A DNA stretch of 64,000 bases, from positions 1 through 64,000 of the forward strand of contig CAJNAR010000042.1 in NCBI GenBank assembly GCA_905220665.1, in the 5' to 3' direction. The notes under the pieces were generated by a model, which searched no databases, was not told where the DNA came from, and was given only the letters and a program-made list of their open reading frames with translations. Position 1 is the first letter of the stretch. Each line of letters begins with the position of its first letter. The translations under genes and the position numbers were made by a program. Origin of the DNA: Albugo candida. Lineage: Eukaryota > Oomycota > Peronosporomycetes > Albuginales > Albuginaceae. Shown one piece after another: positions 11,591 to 22,716 of this stretch.

Positions 11591-11999
11591 AGTCAATCAG
11601 GTTCGGATTTTTCTTTACGTTTTCATTCTTCACTTTTGTCGCTTATCATTGCAGCATTCGAGTTCTTTGAGCTTCGTGGTAAACTTCCCAGCTATTTACC
11701 TTATTAATATTTATTTTCACCGTAATGCGTCACCATACCCAGGCCTAGAACTGGCACTAACGATTCATCGGCACGACCTTTTGCGAACCATCTTCCTTAC
11801 CCCCCACATTTTCCTTGAGGTCTCTTGAAATATCCCTTGTGCGGCTCCTTTCGATTTCCAGTACCGCTACTTGTATTTGCAAGCTTCTGATCGCTAATAA
11901 CTCCCTCAAATCCGTCTCCTTCTTTAAGGATGAGGTGCGCATTTGTTTCCTCGCACGAGGTCTTGATATTCTGGATATGCTGCGTGATACTAACCGCTC

Positions 12000-13070
12000 G
12001 GTCTCTCGTAAAGAGTAAATGGTAACCTATTACTTCATCATTCTTGCGAGATTGAGGCCCTCCTCACCGCTTCGATCAAGTGCTTTGTTCTTTGTTGTCC
12101 GGTAGCAGTACACAGTGAGCCGAAAATAACAATATTGGTCCGTCGGAGCTTAGTGCCTGTACGCAACTCAATTGGTGACGCGCGACCAGTGTTTTCTGTT
12201 TCCCATCGTTGGTCCATGCTCCGCCAGATTAGAACTGCCATTATTAATTTTGTATGCTATGTTGCAAACCAGTGAAAGTATTTTTTTTCGTTGGACGCCG
12301 GGTCATCCGTCTTCGATAGCTCTCGGCGAGAACCCTTATTCTTGCAAAACAAGTCGACCAACTTGTATTCACTCCCTCCATCTTTGCGCAGAAAGTAGAT
12401 CAATCGCTTCATAAGGTAGACGAGAAACTGCTCAAAGTTCTACTTCGCCTTGATCTTTGTCCTTGCGAGAAACACGAGGCAATAATTTCTCTTTTGGTCA
12501 ATAAGTCAATCATCTACCGGTACTCGAGTCTATCGCTCGGCGTGATTGGCACCTTAATGTCACTGCAGATGACACCGCCAACTCCATCAATGGGTGCGTT
12601 CCATCATGTTCCCATATATGACTGTATGCTGCGTCTTTTTGTTCACCATGATCACATGAGACACAGGTCGGCCTTCCTTTGTTCGTGAGACGAATTCCAC
12701 TATCAGGGAACCTACCATGCGCTCACTTCTGTCATACGACGTATGAGGGAGCGTGAGTGAGATTCCAGCGGGCTTTCTGCTTGCATAACGAGGTCAGGAG
12801 ACCTCATTGCTCCATCGAGCGCCATGGCAGCAGAATCGTTGGCTTGCTTCATGTGGTCCCCCATGACTTTACCACCAATACATCGTTCGTAACCTTGTCC
12901 ACATCAATACCTTTGGATCCATAAGTGCGGCGGACAACGAAACGTTTACGTCCGCCATACACTCGTACCCCATATCCTTGATCTTTCCATACAATATAAC
13001 ATTCCACGGAGGTCATATGCGTATTATACTTCCCGTAGCGTGACGTAGCGAACTTAAACGTCAACGCAAG
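12000..13070 (-). pseudogene. Copia integrase region, degraded
   Basis: The region between gag and RT on the minus strand carries fragments of the copia protease/integrase polyprotein. 13064-12849 resembles the segment before the integrase, and 12241-12038 carries RASPIELRTGTKLRR and IVIFGS, the end of the integrase core (SPIE.L.GK.P, ...FG). The catalytic D,D,E residues cannot be followed through the frameshifts. Confidence 0.6.
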
Positions 13071-13189
13071 CCATAAAACTAGCTTTTACCGTATGCTGCA
13101 TCCGCATAATCTCTCTTTTCGGAAGCATGCATTCTTTATCGCGCTCTTCTACGTCATGAGGGTGTTTTGTCGCTGCCACTAAGTGAAGA

Positions 13190-14330
13190 CTCGATCCACT
13201 TTCGTGAATAGAATGGAATGTGGATTCCACACCATCTGCTACGGTCAGCCTGAAATTCTTCTCCTCCTAGCTCGGGAAATCGCTTTTGTTGTGACCTTCC
13301 TTATCAAATTGGAATCAAGCATCGGATTTCCTGCTCTCACGCCATGTTTTACGTCTGCGATCCTCATCTCCCATGTTCTCGACAACGACTATTGCTTCCT
13401 TGTATTCAAATCTAGGTGTAGGTTTATTCCTCTGCTTGTCCGAACTAGTCACGTCGGTGCGGATTTAGTCGCGCCTAAGAGATCTCCTAGTAATAAACTT
13501 CACGAAAAGTCATACCTACCAAAACTTCGGGTACCTGATCTGGTAACAGAATCACTCACAGTCATCATCAACATCAGGTAATTATTTAAAGAACCATATT
13601 GTTCTTCTTCGACGCAAAGAGCTTGCATGTCTGGGATCTTGACATCTTGGGGCCGAACTTTATATTCATCCGGTCAATTGAAGAGCAGACTTGTGGATTC
13701 TCAGTGTTCCGGTATCCCTCTAGCTGCGAAAGTATTGACCAGCTTGGCCAGCCAAGTACTTGGAAGAACGCCCTGCTTAATGTCTTCGGACCTAAGCACT
13801 CACTAAATGCTTCCGCGATTCGAGCCTGGCGAAGAAAATATCTTCCCCCGATGAATAGCGCCAATATCAATCTATACTCTCTTGCCTTCCCAGCTCTCAC
13901 ATGCCAGCTTTCAAACCCTGATTCGCCGTACCCCTGGCGTCGCGAACTACGCCGGCGTCTGTGTTTGTCTGTATGCGGCTTCTTGTAACGCCTGCGCGTG
14001 CGTTTCAGACACACTCCTGAACAAGCTTCACTTTGTTACCTATGTCATTCTACATTTTAATGCACTGGACTTGTAGTGCCTTCGTCTTCAATAGAGGTCA
14101 GCGTCATACTACGGTCGAGTCCAGTACGCGCCTCCGCGCAAGTTCGGATGGTGCCGCTACTTGCAGACACGATCGAATCTTGGTCAACCTGTCAAGATTT
14201 TTTTATATTACCGCTAGCTCCGATATCCCCCTTCACATCCTCCATCAATTCTAGCAGCCTTGTAATAGCCTCGCTTGCACCAAATCCTGCAACGGCTCCG
14301 TCATCATCGGCTTGGGACGTGAGCGCATTT
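13190..14330 (-). pseudogene. Copia gag remnant
   Basis: This lies directly downstream of the 5' LTR on the minus strand. It encodes an N-terminal acidic stretch (SQADDDGAVAGFGASEAITR), an arginine-rich middle, and near 13280-13320 a decayed nucleocapsid knuckle reading CFQFDKEGHNKSDF in which the second and last cysteines of CX2CX4HX4C are lost. Position and knuckle point to gag; the rest is too degraded for a domain call. Confidence 0.55.
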
Positions 14331-14343
14331 GAGCAGCTTGATA

Positions 14344-14582
14344 TGTTGGTTTTGAGCCGATGGACGGTCGATTTATCGAGAGAAAGGAAAAGCTACTTGA
14401 TTGGTGGACAATACCGAAGTGAGTATCTTTTCTTTATTTATCCGAAAGAGCTCTATTTTCACGTGATCAAAATTGATATGTATAGTTTCTGCCCCTGACG
14501 TACCATCTACGCCGTTGATTCTGTCACTAGATTGGATGCCCGCTGTGTCTCGAACTCAGCTAAAACATATCGCTTTTAAACA
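14344..14582 (-). repeat. 5' LTR of copia element B
   Basis: Partner of 5924-6162, of the same 239-bp length. On the minus strand it starts TGTTTAAAAGCG and ends AACCAACA. The bases that follow inside (TATCAAGC) resemble the family's primer-binding sequence (TTATCAGAGC). The two LTRs share blocks such as GAGTT/ATCG(A/G)GACACAG and ACTCACTTC(A/G)GTAT. Confidence 0.75.
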
Positions 14583-15547
14583 AGGCACTGTCGGTCGATT
14601 CCTTCCTTACCTTCAGAAGTAATAGATTTATTGTCTCATTTTCTGCGTCAGCGAATAGAAAATATAGATATATCGATAAAGAAATAGTTTTGTGTTATAC
14701 GTTTTTTCGCCCTCAAATTTCTGTATTTCGTAGTATTTTTCTTATGGTAACCTAATGTCGAATCATTACAGCTTCGTAACGCTACAGCAAATATGTAGCA
14801 TCTTTGTGGAAATTACAGCGACAAAAGGTTATGCCGTTTCTATCTCCTCGAAGAGCAATGGTTACGTTCTGGCAAACTCTAGTGTCTCCTAATGTTCTTT
14901 CATTCCGCTAACTCTGTTTATATATTCTGGTATGGGCCTGGACTTCATAGTGGTCGCATAGGTAGGATGTAAGAGAACACGTCAGACGTGATGCTACCAA
15001 ATGATTCAAATTTAGCGTAGCCATTTATTTATTATCATCTATTTTTCTAACTAATATACTTCCTCGCCTCTTCCTACCCACACGTAGCCATCTATTAAAT
15101 CAAAAACCAAAAACCCAGGGGATTCAATTTCAATTTCTGCGGGTATGATGTCAAAAGACATTCTAGAAGTAGTAAACCCTGGCTTGTTGTGTTTCTGAAA
15201 AAGTACCACCGTCAGAGTTCTTGCCGTCACGGTAACTGGAATAGCACGACTACGATAGACGCACACCCGTACGACTGTATCACAACTCTTCTACCATCCT
15301 TGCCTAGTGAAGTTCCATAGGCTTAGTTATATCAATATTCACAAATTTCTCATCTCATACAATTCTTATATTGCGTTCAGCAGCACTCAGAGTTGTGATA
15401 TGAAGCCACAATTCTGTGAGCGTTAATCAGACATACGTACTTGAAAGATCTGCAAGCGAAACATTCCTTATTTACTCCACCAGAAGTAAAAATCAAACCA
15501 TTTCGGCATATCCAACGGCCAAAGCTACAATGCCTTTTGTGAAGGTC
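14583..15547. other. 965 bp between two copia elements, nothing recognised
   Basis: This is AT-rich spacer. The longest open frame (15051-15266, minus) has no recognisable motif. No tRNA-like fold or repeat was seen. Confidence 0.5.
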
Positions 15548-15732
15548 TGTTCTTTTAAGAGGTACTGCTGAAAAAATAGACAAAAGGAAGTGATTCGATC
15601 TTGGCTTATCGCTGAAACCCTAACATAATCAGCCCGGTGATTACGGTGATTACTTAATGGGTCCAGACAGTGGTTGATCGACCCAGCCCTTTATTCCATA
15701 TGCTTCGTCGGTATGACGAAAGTAATCTCATA
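15548..15732 (-). repeat. 3' LTR of copia element C
   Basis: On the minus strand it starts TATGAGATTACTTTCGTCA (probably TG originally) and ends AAAAGAACA. Shared blocks with the 5' LTR include CGTCATACCGACGAAG, GGCTGGGTCGATC and GATTATGTTAGGGTT. Confidence 0.8.
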
Positions 15733-15786
15733 CTCCTCCTCGGTCGTCTCACGCCTTGTTCGTTCTCACGGTCATCAATTCTTCAT

Positions 15787-16300
15787 TTACCTCAAGATGA
15801 AAAGCTCCATCAGCTTCGCCATTCTTGGCACCAGTAAAGCCTTAGTATAAATGTCGGCCATCATTATTCGTGACTCAACATACTCTGATCTCACGATGTC
15901 TCTTTTTTCAATTTCACATACAACCTTTAGTCGTACATCGACGTGTTTCGAGCTGGACATGATGCCTTCCGTATCTATTTTCTGGATAGCTTTCTGGTTA
16001 TCTGTGAATATAGATATTGCACCATCACCGTAATTCCGACCTTTCGGAGTAGCTTCCTCATTCCTAACAGTTCGCGTCCAATGTATACTTCTGAATGCTC
16101 TTGCAGAACCACAGCGCTGCTGTGTCATACAAGGTAAGGGCTTCGTCAGTAAAAGTCATCCTGGCCGTCTTATAGCCAGCAAATCGGATTCGCTCTAACA
16201 TGCAACTGAGACATCTCTCGGGTTCTTATTATTGATTCTTATCTCTAACTTCGTGCTCTTCAAATTCTTCACGTATTGGGCAACCCTTTTCACCAGTTTC
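15787..16300 (-). pseudogene. Copia RNase H, element C
   Basis: The frame 16128-15787 contains IFTDNQKAIQKIDTEG, SSSKHVDVRLKVVCEIE, VESRIMMADIYTKAL and PRMAKLMEL. These are the copia RNase H markers (DNQ.AI, KHVDVR.KF, ADL.TKAL). It lies just upstream of the 3' LTR, as expected. Confidence 0.85.
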
Positions 16301-16339
16301 CAGTCATTTATCGTGGGTCAATGAGTACCTCACTTTATC

Positions 16340-17180
16340 TTGTGCACTGAAAAGCTGATGCCAGGGCTCAACTGGAAATCTCTTAGGGTCGGCTCATCTC
16401 TTGTGGTCGCTTATACAGATAAGAAACCGGATTATCCTTTGTGTAGTTGTTCTCGTCTCCAAACGGAGAGCGTAACCTTTTCGCGTTCGGCAGCCCGTGT
16501 TGATCAAGTTATTCCACAATCGCCGACTTTTGATCTAGCAAATATATGTCTTCATTTAGAGCTACTCGTATTCCTGAAAATTTGCTAACTGGTGTCAGGT
16601 GCTTAATAGACAGAATTCCCAATTTATTCGAAAAAAGTGCTCACCAGTATCGCCTTAGGCGCCATCCCCAACTAGTCGTCAACATAGGTGCCAGCGATTG
16701 TTGTGTCGCCTTCTTTTTGCCTGAATATACAGACACATATCGGTCACGAAACGAATAAAACGAGCATACACTAGCTTGTAGCAGCTCTCTCCGCAAACTA
16801 CCGGCTTACTTCAACCCGTACAGTGACTTCTGAAGCTTCAATGCCAGCTTGTCCTTTGTATCCACACCACGTTTCTTGAGCACATTTTTCTGATTTTCAT
16901 GCCTTGCGGTATCGCCAGTAATATCTCTAGGTGCTGTTCCTTTTATTCCTTTACGTACGAGTTGGGAATGTCTCAATGGCTAGCGGCCACAACCCAACGC
17001 AAACACCAGAATCGCCTTCACTGTAGCTAGATCCATCACCGACGCAAATGTCAGGCCGTAACCAGCTTCGTAGACTTGTTCGTTGCCACAAGCATCCAAA
17101 CGTGCCTTAAAACGTTCGATGACCCCATCGGCATCCGACTTGGTCTTATAGACCCACTTGTTGTGTAGCACGTGAATCTT
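16340..17180 (-). pseudogene. Copia reverse transcriptase, element C
   Basis: 17171-16980 reads NKWVYKTKSDADGVIERFKA, then CGNEQVYEAGYGLTFASVMD, the start of copia RT. Downstream toward 16340 the frame shifts repeatedly and only fragments of later motifs remain. Confidence 0.8.
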
Positions 17181-17568
17181 CTATGGTGCTATTTTCACCA
17201 ACCAGACTCCATTATCCTTCAGTGCATCACCCTCTTCCGTCATCGCGATCACCCATTTATCTTTTAGCTCACTCTCGATGGCTTCTCCATAGTTCCTATG
17301 GTCTGGGCTATGTACACAACCATGCATGACCTGCGTCGCTTCGCCCTCTCGCTTCCTTGACCACAGCTACTGCATCCCTTTTGTGCCCCACTAAACTTGT
17401 ATGGTGTCTATCACGCGTTCAAACCGTAAATTGAGCTCCTATTTACGCCGCTACACTTTCGCAGACGTTCTAATTTGATCAATTTTGCTTCCTGTCCGAC
17501 AACTCTCATGGTTGCTCACCCGGCGATTTTTCGGCTACCATTTTCGTCAATTCTTCAACGTCAGGGTG

Positions 17569-18530
17569 TTAAACGCTTCTGAGCTGCTCGTTCTGTTCCT
17601 TTGTTGGTGTTTCCACGTTTCTGACGTGATGAGCAACCATCACTTTCTTGCCCCAATAAATGTAAACCCGGTATCCTTTGACTTCATCAATTTTTACAAT
17701 AATCACGCCAGTTGTTCCTCGCTCTCCTAGAGATTTGTTTCTTGCGTCACGACGCACCGCGCATGTAGATCCAGACTGAGCAATATCACACAGATCTTGC
17801 ATAGTCCTTGTGCTTAGGCTCCTGTTTGAGATGTAGGCTGCGTATTCCACGAAATCTTCCCAGTAGATTAAGAAAGGTCCACAAACATACACCATCCTAT
17901 ACATAATGGTGAAGTGCATCTTTTCTTCTTTATCATTGCTCACCTGATTTCTTGGTTCACTCACTTTCGCGCGATTCCTCCTACCTTGAAAAATAGGTCT
18001 AGCATCCGGTATTCACCTCCTCCATCAGTACTCAGCACATGAATCCGACAGTTAAACTAAGCTCAGAGAAAAACATGAAGTGCTTAAACTTCTGGGCCGC
18101 GACGTCCTTAGGCTTGGCGATGAGAACACTGCAATAGTTCGTTCGATGGTCGATAAAGTTCACCATATTTTGATTCCCCAGTAAATCTCTCCTGGTCGTG
18201 GGTCCTTTCAATTCGAGAATATTACTTCTCCAACAACATCGATATTTCCGTTTTCGCGCGTATGTTGTCTCGGTTGCTTATTCTTCATCGGTTTTTTTTT
18301 GCGCACAGGCAAATCAGTTCAAATACCCACCTCGTCTATTATCAGAATATTAGAAGCTGGATCCTTCGCAATACCGATGATCTTGTCAAAATGAAGATGT
18401 TACAAACGCCGATGGATATGCATGAGGTATCCTTTTTGTACGTCCTGATAAACTTCAAATCCGTTTTGGGTCAACCTAGACATTGGAACATCAACGGCAC
18501 GCAAACAATTCTTGTCGTCTAGTATACGAA
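17569..18530 (-). pseudogene. Copia integrase, element C
   Basis: 17964-17569 encodes an integrase end with EYAAYISNRS, AVRRDARNKSLGERG, GYRVYIYWGKKVMVAHHVRN and KEQNEQLRSV, the typical ILNRSP ... SLG.RG..GI.VG..D..KGYRVY order in oomycete copia. The core between 17990 and 18530 is broken by frameshifts. Confidence 0.75.
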
Positions 18531-18533
18531 CAA

Positions 18534-19960
18534 TCAAGGTATTTTCATCGTTTCGACGTCGAAGATGACCGGCCCACCATCTATTCCGGGGACCACACAG
18601 CTATATAAAACGCCATATCCTGTTGCCTCCAACAAAGCATACGTAACGATGCTTCGTTTAAGATACGTATTATACTGTACGTTTGAATGCTGAACCCTTG
18701 TCATTCTTCCCATCACTGAAGTCGTTATGATGGCCATCGTACGTTTTCGTGATCCGTAAAGCTTCTCCGTCTGCAGCCACACACTCGCTAGTGTATTAGT
18801 GACTTTATTCAGAGTCTTAAATTATTCATTAGGTGACGACTTGATCCTCTGCTTAGTATCCAGTATGATTGACCAAAAGTCTTGTCCTTCACTGCTATAA
18901 CAAAGTGGCTTCTGATCGTTTTGAACGATCTCGCCTATTTCTGGACATCCTCTGTTCACATGACCAGCCTTTCAGCATTTGAAACACGTTCTTGGTTCAT
19001 TCCTTTCGGAATGTACCACGTTGACCAAGTCCTTCCCACTTTTTTCAAATCAATCTCGGTTGAATGAGCAAAGTGAGCCATCTCATCAGCCTGTCTAAAG
19101 TAGTCAGTAAAAGCTAGATTTAGCCTTGAAATCAGCGTCACTCGCATTGCCGGGGCTTTGTAGTGATCAATTTGTTCGGAATGAGGCTATCGACAGCTCC
19201 ACACGTCTCGCTGACCTCTAGAAGATATAGGTAATGCTCTGTCCAGCTTCTCTTGGCGCTATTTTTTACAGTGAACCTCTTCATATTCTGGGCAGGAGTA
19301 ATCTCACTGTTGAACGTGTGGCGCAGACGCTGTATCGCATGCTCGAGAGTCTGTTTCTCCTCTCTCCTGTCTTAAACTTGTTGATTGTATTACCTCTTGG
19401 CCACTCCCTTCACAAGATACCCGAGGGCATCGACCTTCACATCCTGTGACCGCTGAAACCCACCCACACGCACGCTCCTGAAACTGCATTTTCCCTTACG
19501 AATCGCTTGCCCCATGACAGAACCCACTACCCAATCCCAGACATACTTTCTTTCCATCGCATGTGTGTTCTCCAAGCTTTCTCTGCCTCGTGTCAGGCAC
19601 ACGACCAAAATCCGCAACTGGAGGATGTACCGGGTGATTCATAGTTGGCAGTTGGTACACCTGCGGCGCCTGCACCATCTAAACAATCCTTACCGCCTGT
19701 TCGTACACCGGCTGCTTCGTACCGAAGTATGTAGCCGTCGATAACGTAGGTGTGACGGCTCGCGGCGGCGTCATGTCTAGAGCCCAGCGATGCACGGACC
19801 TTCCTTGTCCCAACGATGATCCAAGTACGCTTTTTTCGTCCCTTCATCTGCTCTTCCAAATCCCGTCACCTTTGCGACTCCACTAACCGTTTCATGCGCT
19901 TTCCGAGGACCGTAAGTAGACTCAGCAGCTTATCCTGACTTTCCTTCGAATTATCATGAT
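18534..19960 (-). pseudogene. Copia gag and protease, element C
   Basis: Gag pieces include VPDTRQRKLGEHTCDGK and GLGSGFCHGA (about 19650-19500), the same gag signature as copia A (PDARQSKLNNR...GLGRGFLSWG). The nucleocapsid knuckle near 18990-18945 reads CFKC, stop, KAGHVNRGC: all CX2CX4HX4C ligands remain but a Gly codon has become TGA. 18782-18534 is the protease-to-integrase linker, with VQHSNVQYNTYL and GGPVIFDVETM. Confidence 0.75.
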
Positions 19961-20076
19961 TATTGACCTCTATTTTCTCTTTCAGTGGATCACCAACCCT
20001 TTCGCGACCGGTCGCTACACTCGACTGCTCGCTGGATTATTCCGCAGCAGCAGTATTCCCAACTGGGTTTATAACC

Positions 20077-20258
20077 TGTTTTATCAGGTGCGTACTGCGG
20101 GTAGAATAAAAGAAAGGAAAGGAAGGGTTTCATATATTGGCTTATCGCTTGAACCCTAACATAATCATCCGACGAGTACATATTGCGTCAACAGAGTGGT
20201 AGATCGACCCAGCCTTTTCTATAATATTCTTCGTCGGTATGACGAGAATATTCTCACA
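20077..20258 (-). repeat. 5' LTR of copia element C
   Basis: On the minus strand it starts TGTGAGAATATTCTCGTC and ends CTGATAAAACA. It is the partner of 15548-15732. Confidence 0.8.
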
Positions 20259-22716
20259 AAAATCACGTCTGAATGTTCGCTTCAAACCGTTTCAATAATG
20301 ATTAATCCATTTTTAGAGCCGAAACGATATCCATACCGCCACATAGTACCGCTGCCGAAGTGAATTTTCAATTATCATTGCCTGAAATCCATTTTACCGA
20401 CAGTCCATTTATACGCAAGCTTCAAGATGCGCGGCATCTAACAAAAGGCAAAAGTTAGCCACAGAAGACACACAACAAGATTAACAAAATTTAAGGCTTT
20501 ATAATTGAAATCATGTCGGTGCTGAGATCGTCATCGGCATTTACGATTCTCGTTGAACGATATCTCTCTCTATCAGGACACTGGAGAATCGATTCTGACT
20601 TTTGTATCGAGAGTGTAAGCTTCTCAAAGTATTTCAGCTCGTTCTTTTACGTCTACAAACCAGTAATAATTACATATCTAGATTGCTGAAAAACATTCTG
20701 GCGCATGTTCAAGATTCACTACGCATCGCCCGTGATGTAGAAGCCCCAGAGAGCATCATGATCTTATGATGACTATCGGACGCTTTTGTGAATTATGCGA
20801 AAAAATGGATGGCGAATTTCTAAGATGGGACGAATGATGTTTCATATTCACAATGTTGTTGTAGAGAGAGCAAGCGAAGCATACGGTCTTTATACTCGTA
20901 AAATGCGGAAGGAGTATCACAACCCTTGACCGCGTATTTTCTGAGCTTAGATAAAAGAACTTTGACCGGTTGAACGCCTCTCTGTCATCAAAATCAGATC
21001 ACGGGGGGCATTAAAACTCAGCAACCAAAGCTGCTACACTCATACATTCTAAATAAGCAAGGACGACGTCATATGCGATCGGTTGAAGGCGTTCATGGAG
21101 TAATGTAATGCCTGGAATTAGCGTAAAGCTCGTTGAAATATTTAGGTGACCTAGTACGAGGACCATTTCGTGCCCGGTATGGACATGAACTTGAAGTCTA
21201 TTTCACAACGTTACAGCGTCCATCGGGAAATAATTCGCAGTGTTCAAAATTGTATCGGAATGCAAATGGCTATTGAATGCTGTATGAAGAAGCTCACTTT
21301 TTGCACTTAACACCATACAAGACGCTAAAAATCTCCTCAATTCGATGCCATCTAGTTGCAAGTATCCCGAAATGCAGTGAATGGAATCTTTGTAAGTAAG
21401 TCACAGTACAGCCTCCAGCACGTGGAACAAATCCGAAGGCAATCGATCGAAATGCGGGTCGAATGTTTATGGATAGAGAAGCACAAAATGCTATGGTTGT
21501 TACATCAAGAGGAGCTCATAGGCTTGACCGGGAGAAATCAGTTGTTCAATGCGTCTCAAGTCGTGTGCTTATAAATAGATAGGTGCGATCGGGATTAGAA
21601 AATTGCAAATACAAATTTGCTGGTCGGAAAGCCTTACATGCTTGCTCGGCGTTACCATCGAGCTGTCCAATCCATCTAAATCAGAGGTAGTCAAAATATC
21701 TCTTGTGTACGATAAATAAGGAATCGCTTTGGGTTCAAACTTAATTATCGAGCGCAGGCTTCTGGAAGCATTGATTGGATGGACAGGTTGATCTCGACGA
21801 GCCATTGCAGCTCGGGAGTAGCGATGGTCCCATACTTGTCCAGCACAAAATTACGTCTTATGAAAAAAGTGCGACTACGAGCTGTACGTGACGAGCAAAG
21901 ACGGCTGTAGAATGTCTACAACTAGGAATGTCTGCTTCGCAGCCAAGTAGAATACAGATTGTCACCACTAAGCACGGTTGCCAATCGAGGTATACTTCCG
22001 TGCTGGTGAATCAGCGATCCATCGAGATTGAAAATGGGTAGATTAATACGCTTGTACCTTTGCTTTTTATCTTTCCTCGACCTATGGTCATATATTTTTT
22101 GACGCACTCAGCTGTCTAGTGGTGTGCTTGTGCTACGCATTATTGATATATTTTCGAGCTTGTATACTCTATCAGCAAGTATAATATTACAGAATTAAGA
22201 AATGGTATGCGTATCGGTCGGTACTAATGAAGTGATGCAAATACAGAACCAACATAGTATTCCTGAACAGATAATAAGTTTTCGGATGCCTCGTAATACC
22301 GGGCAGTTTTTCGAGACGTAACGCATTCTGTCGGCTTGTGTTCTTATTCTCAAAGACTTTATACCATTGGAGTTCGTCATGATGAATGTATGTCGACAAT
22401 ATCTACTCACTACAAGATGACCATTGCTCAGAATATCAAGTGTAAACCAAAAAACTCATTGAAGGGGGTGAAGTTGACACTGTTTTGATATCATGCACTC
22501 ATCATGTCATTTGTGATGATGGACTTCTGGTACATAGAGATTCATGTTGGACGGAAGAAGACAAGTATTCACAACAATTGACATAGAATCATAACAGACA
22601 TACGGCGACAGTAATTCGGATAAATGTATTTATAAAAATATCTTCGACTGTTGCGTGAGTGTCACAGTCACTCCTGACCGACTTTAGAAGCTTCGCGATC
22701 TCCTTTGAAGAGGCGC
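20259..22716. other. 2.5 kb without a recognisable gene
   Basis: Short open frames on both strands (21356-21574 +, 21805-21569 -, 22107-21922 -) have no recognisable domain. Some stretches between 20680 and 21560 look like shredded coding sequence, but I could not assign a family. The last 100-200 bp presumably contain the promoter of the PIH1 gene. Confidence 0.45.

Larger units (their letters stand above)
5924..14582 (-). mobile_element. Ty1/copia element B with nested insertions
   Basis: Two direct repeats of 239 bp (5924-6162 and 14344-14582) bound gag, integrase and RT remnants read on the minus strand in copia order: gag at 14330-13190, integrase at 13070-12000, RT start at 11590-11222, RT end at 7330-6773. 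About 3.9 kb between the two RT halves is foreign and holds a MULE on the opposite strand with a Tc1 element inside it. The RNase H part (6240-6790) lies on the plus strand, as if flipped in place. Purine-rich GAAGGAGGA lies just upstream of the 3' LTR. No perfect target duplication was found; only GGC is shared by the flanks. Confidence 0.85.
15548..20258 (-). mobile_element. Ty1/copia element C
   Basis: A 4.7-kb element read on the minus strand. LTRs of 182-185 bp (15548-15732 and 20077-20258) enclose gag, protease/integrase, RT and RNase H in copia order. Just inside the 5' LTR, GGTTATAAACCCAG resembles a GGTTATCAGAGC-type primer-binding site. A GAGGAG purine tract precedes the 3' LTR. No matching target duplication is visible (ATTTT upstream, GACCT downstream), so an end may be altered. 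All genes carry stops or frameshifts. Confidence 0.85.

Noticed and set aside
15548..20258. Target-site duplication for copia element C
   Set aside because: The bases outside the two LTRs (ATTTT and GACCT in the element sense) do not match, so none is claimed.
20680..21560. Shredded coding-like stretch upstream of the PIH1 gene
   Set aside because: Pieces can be read in several frames but form no recognisable family; not annotated as a pseudogene.
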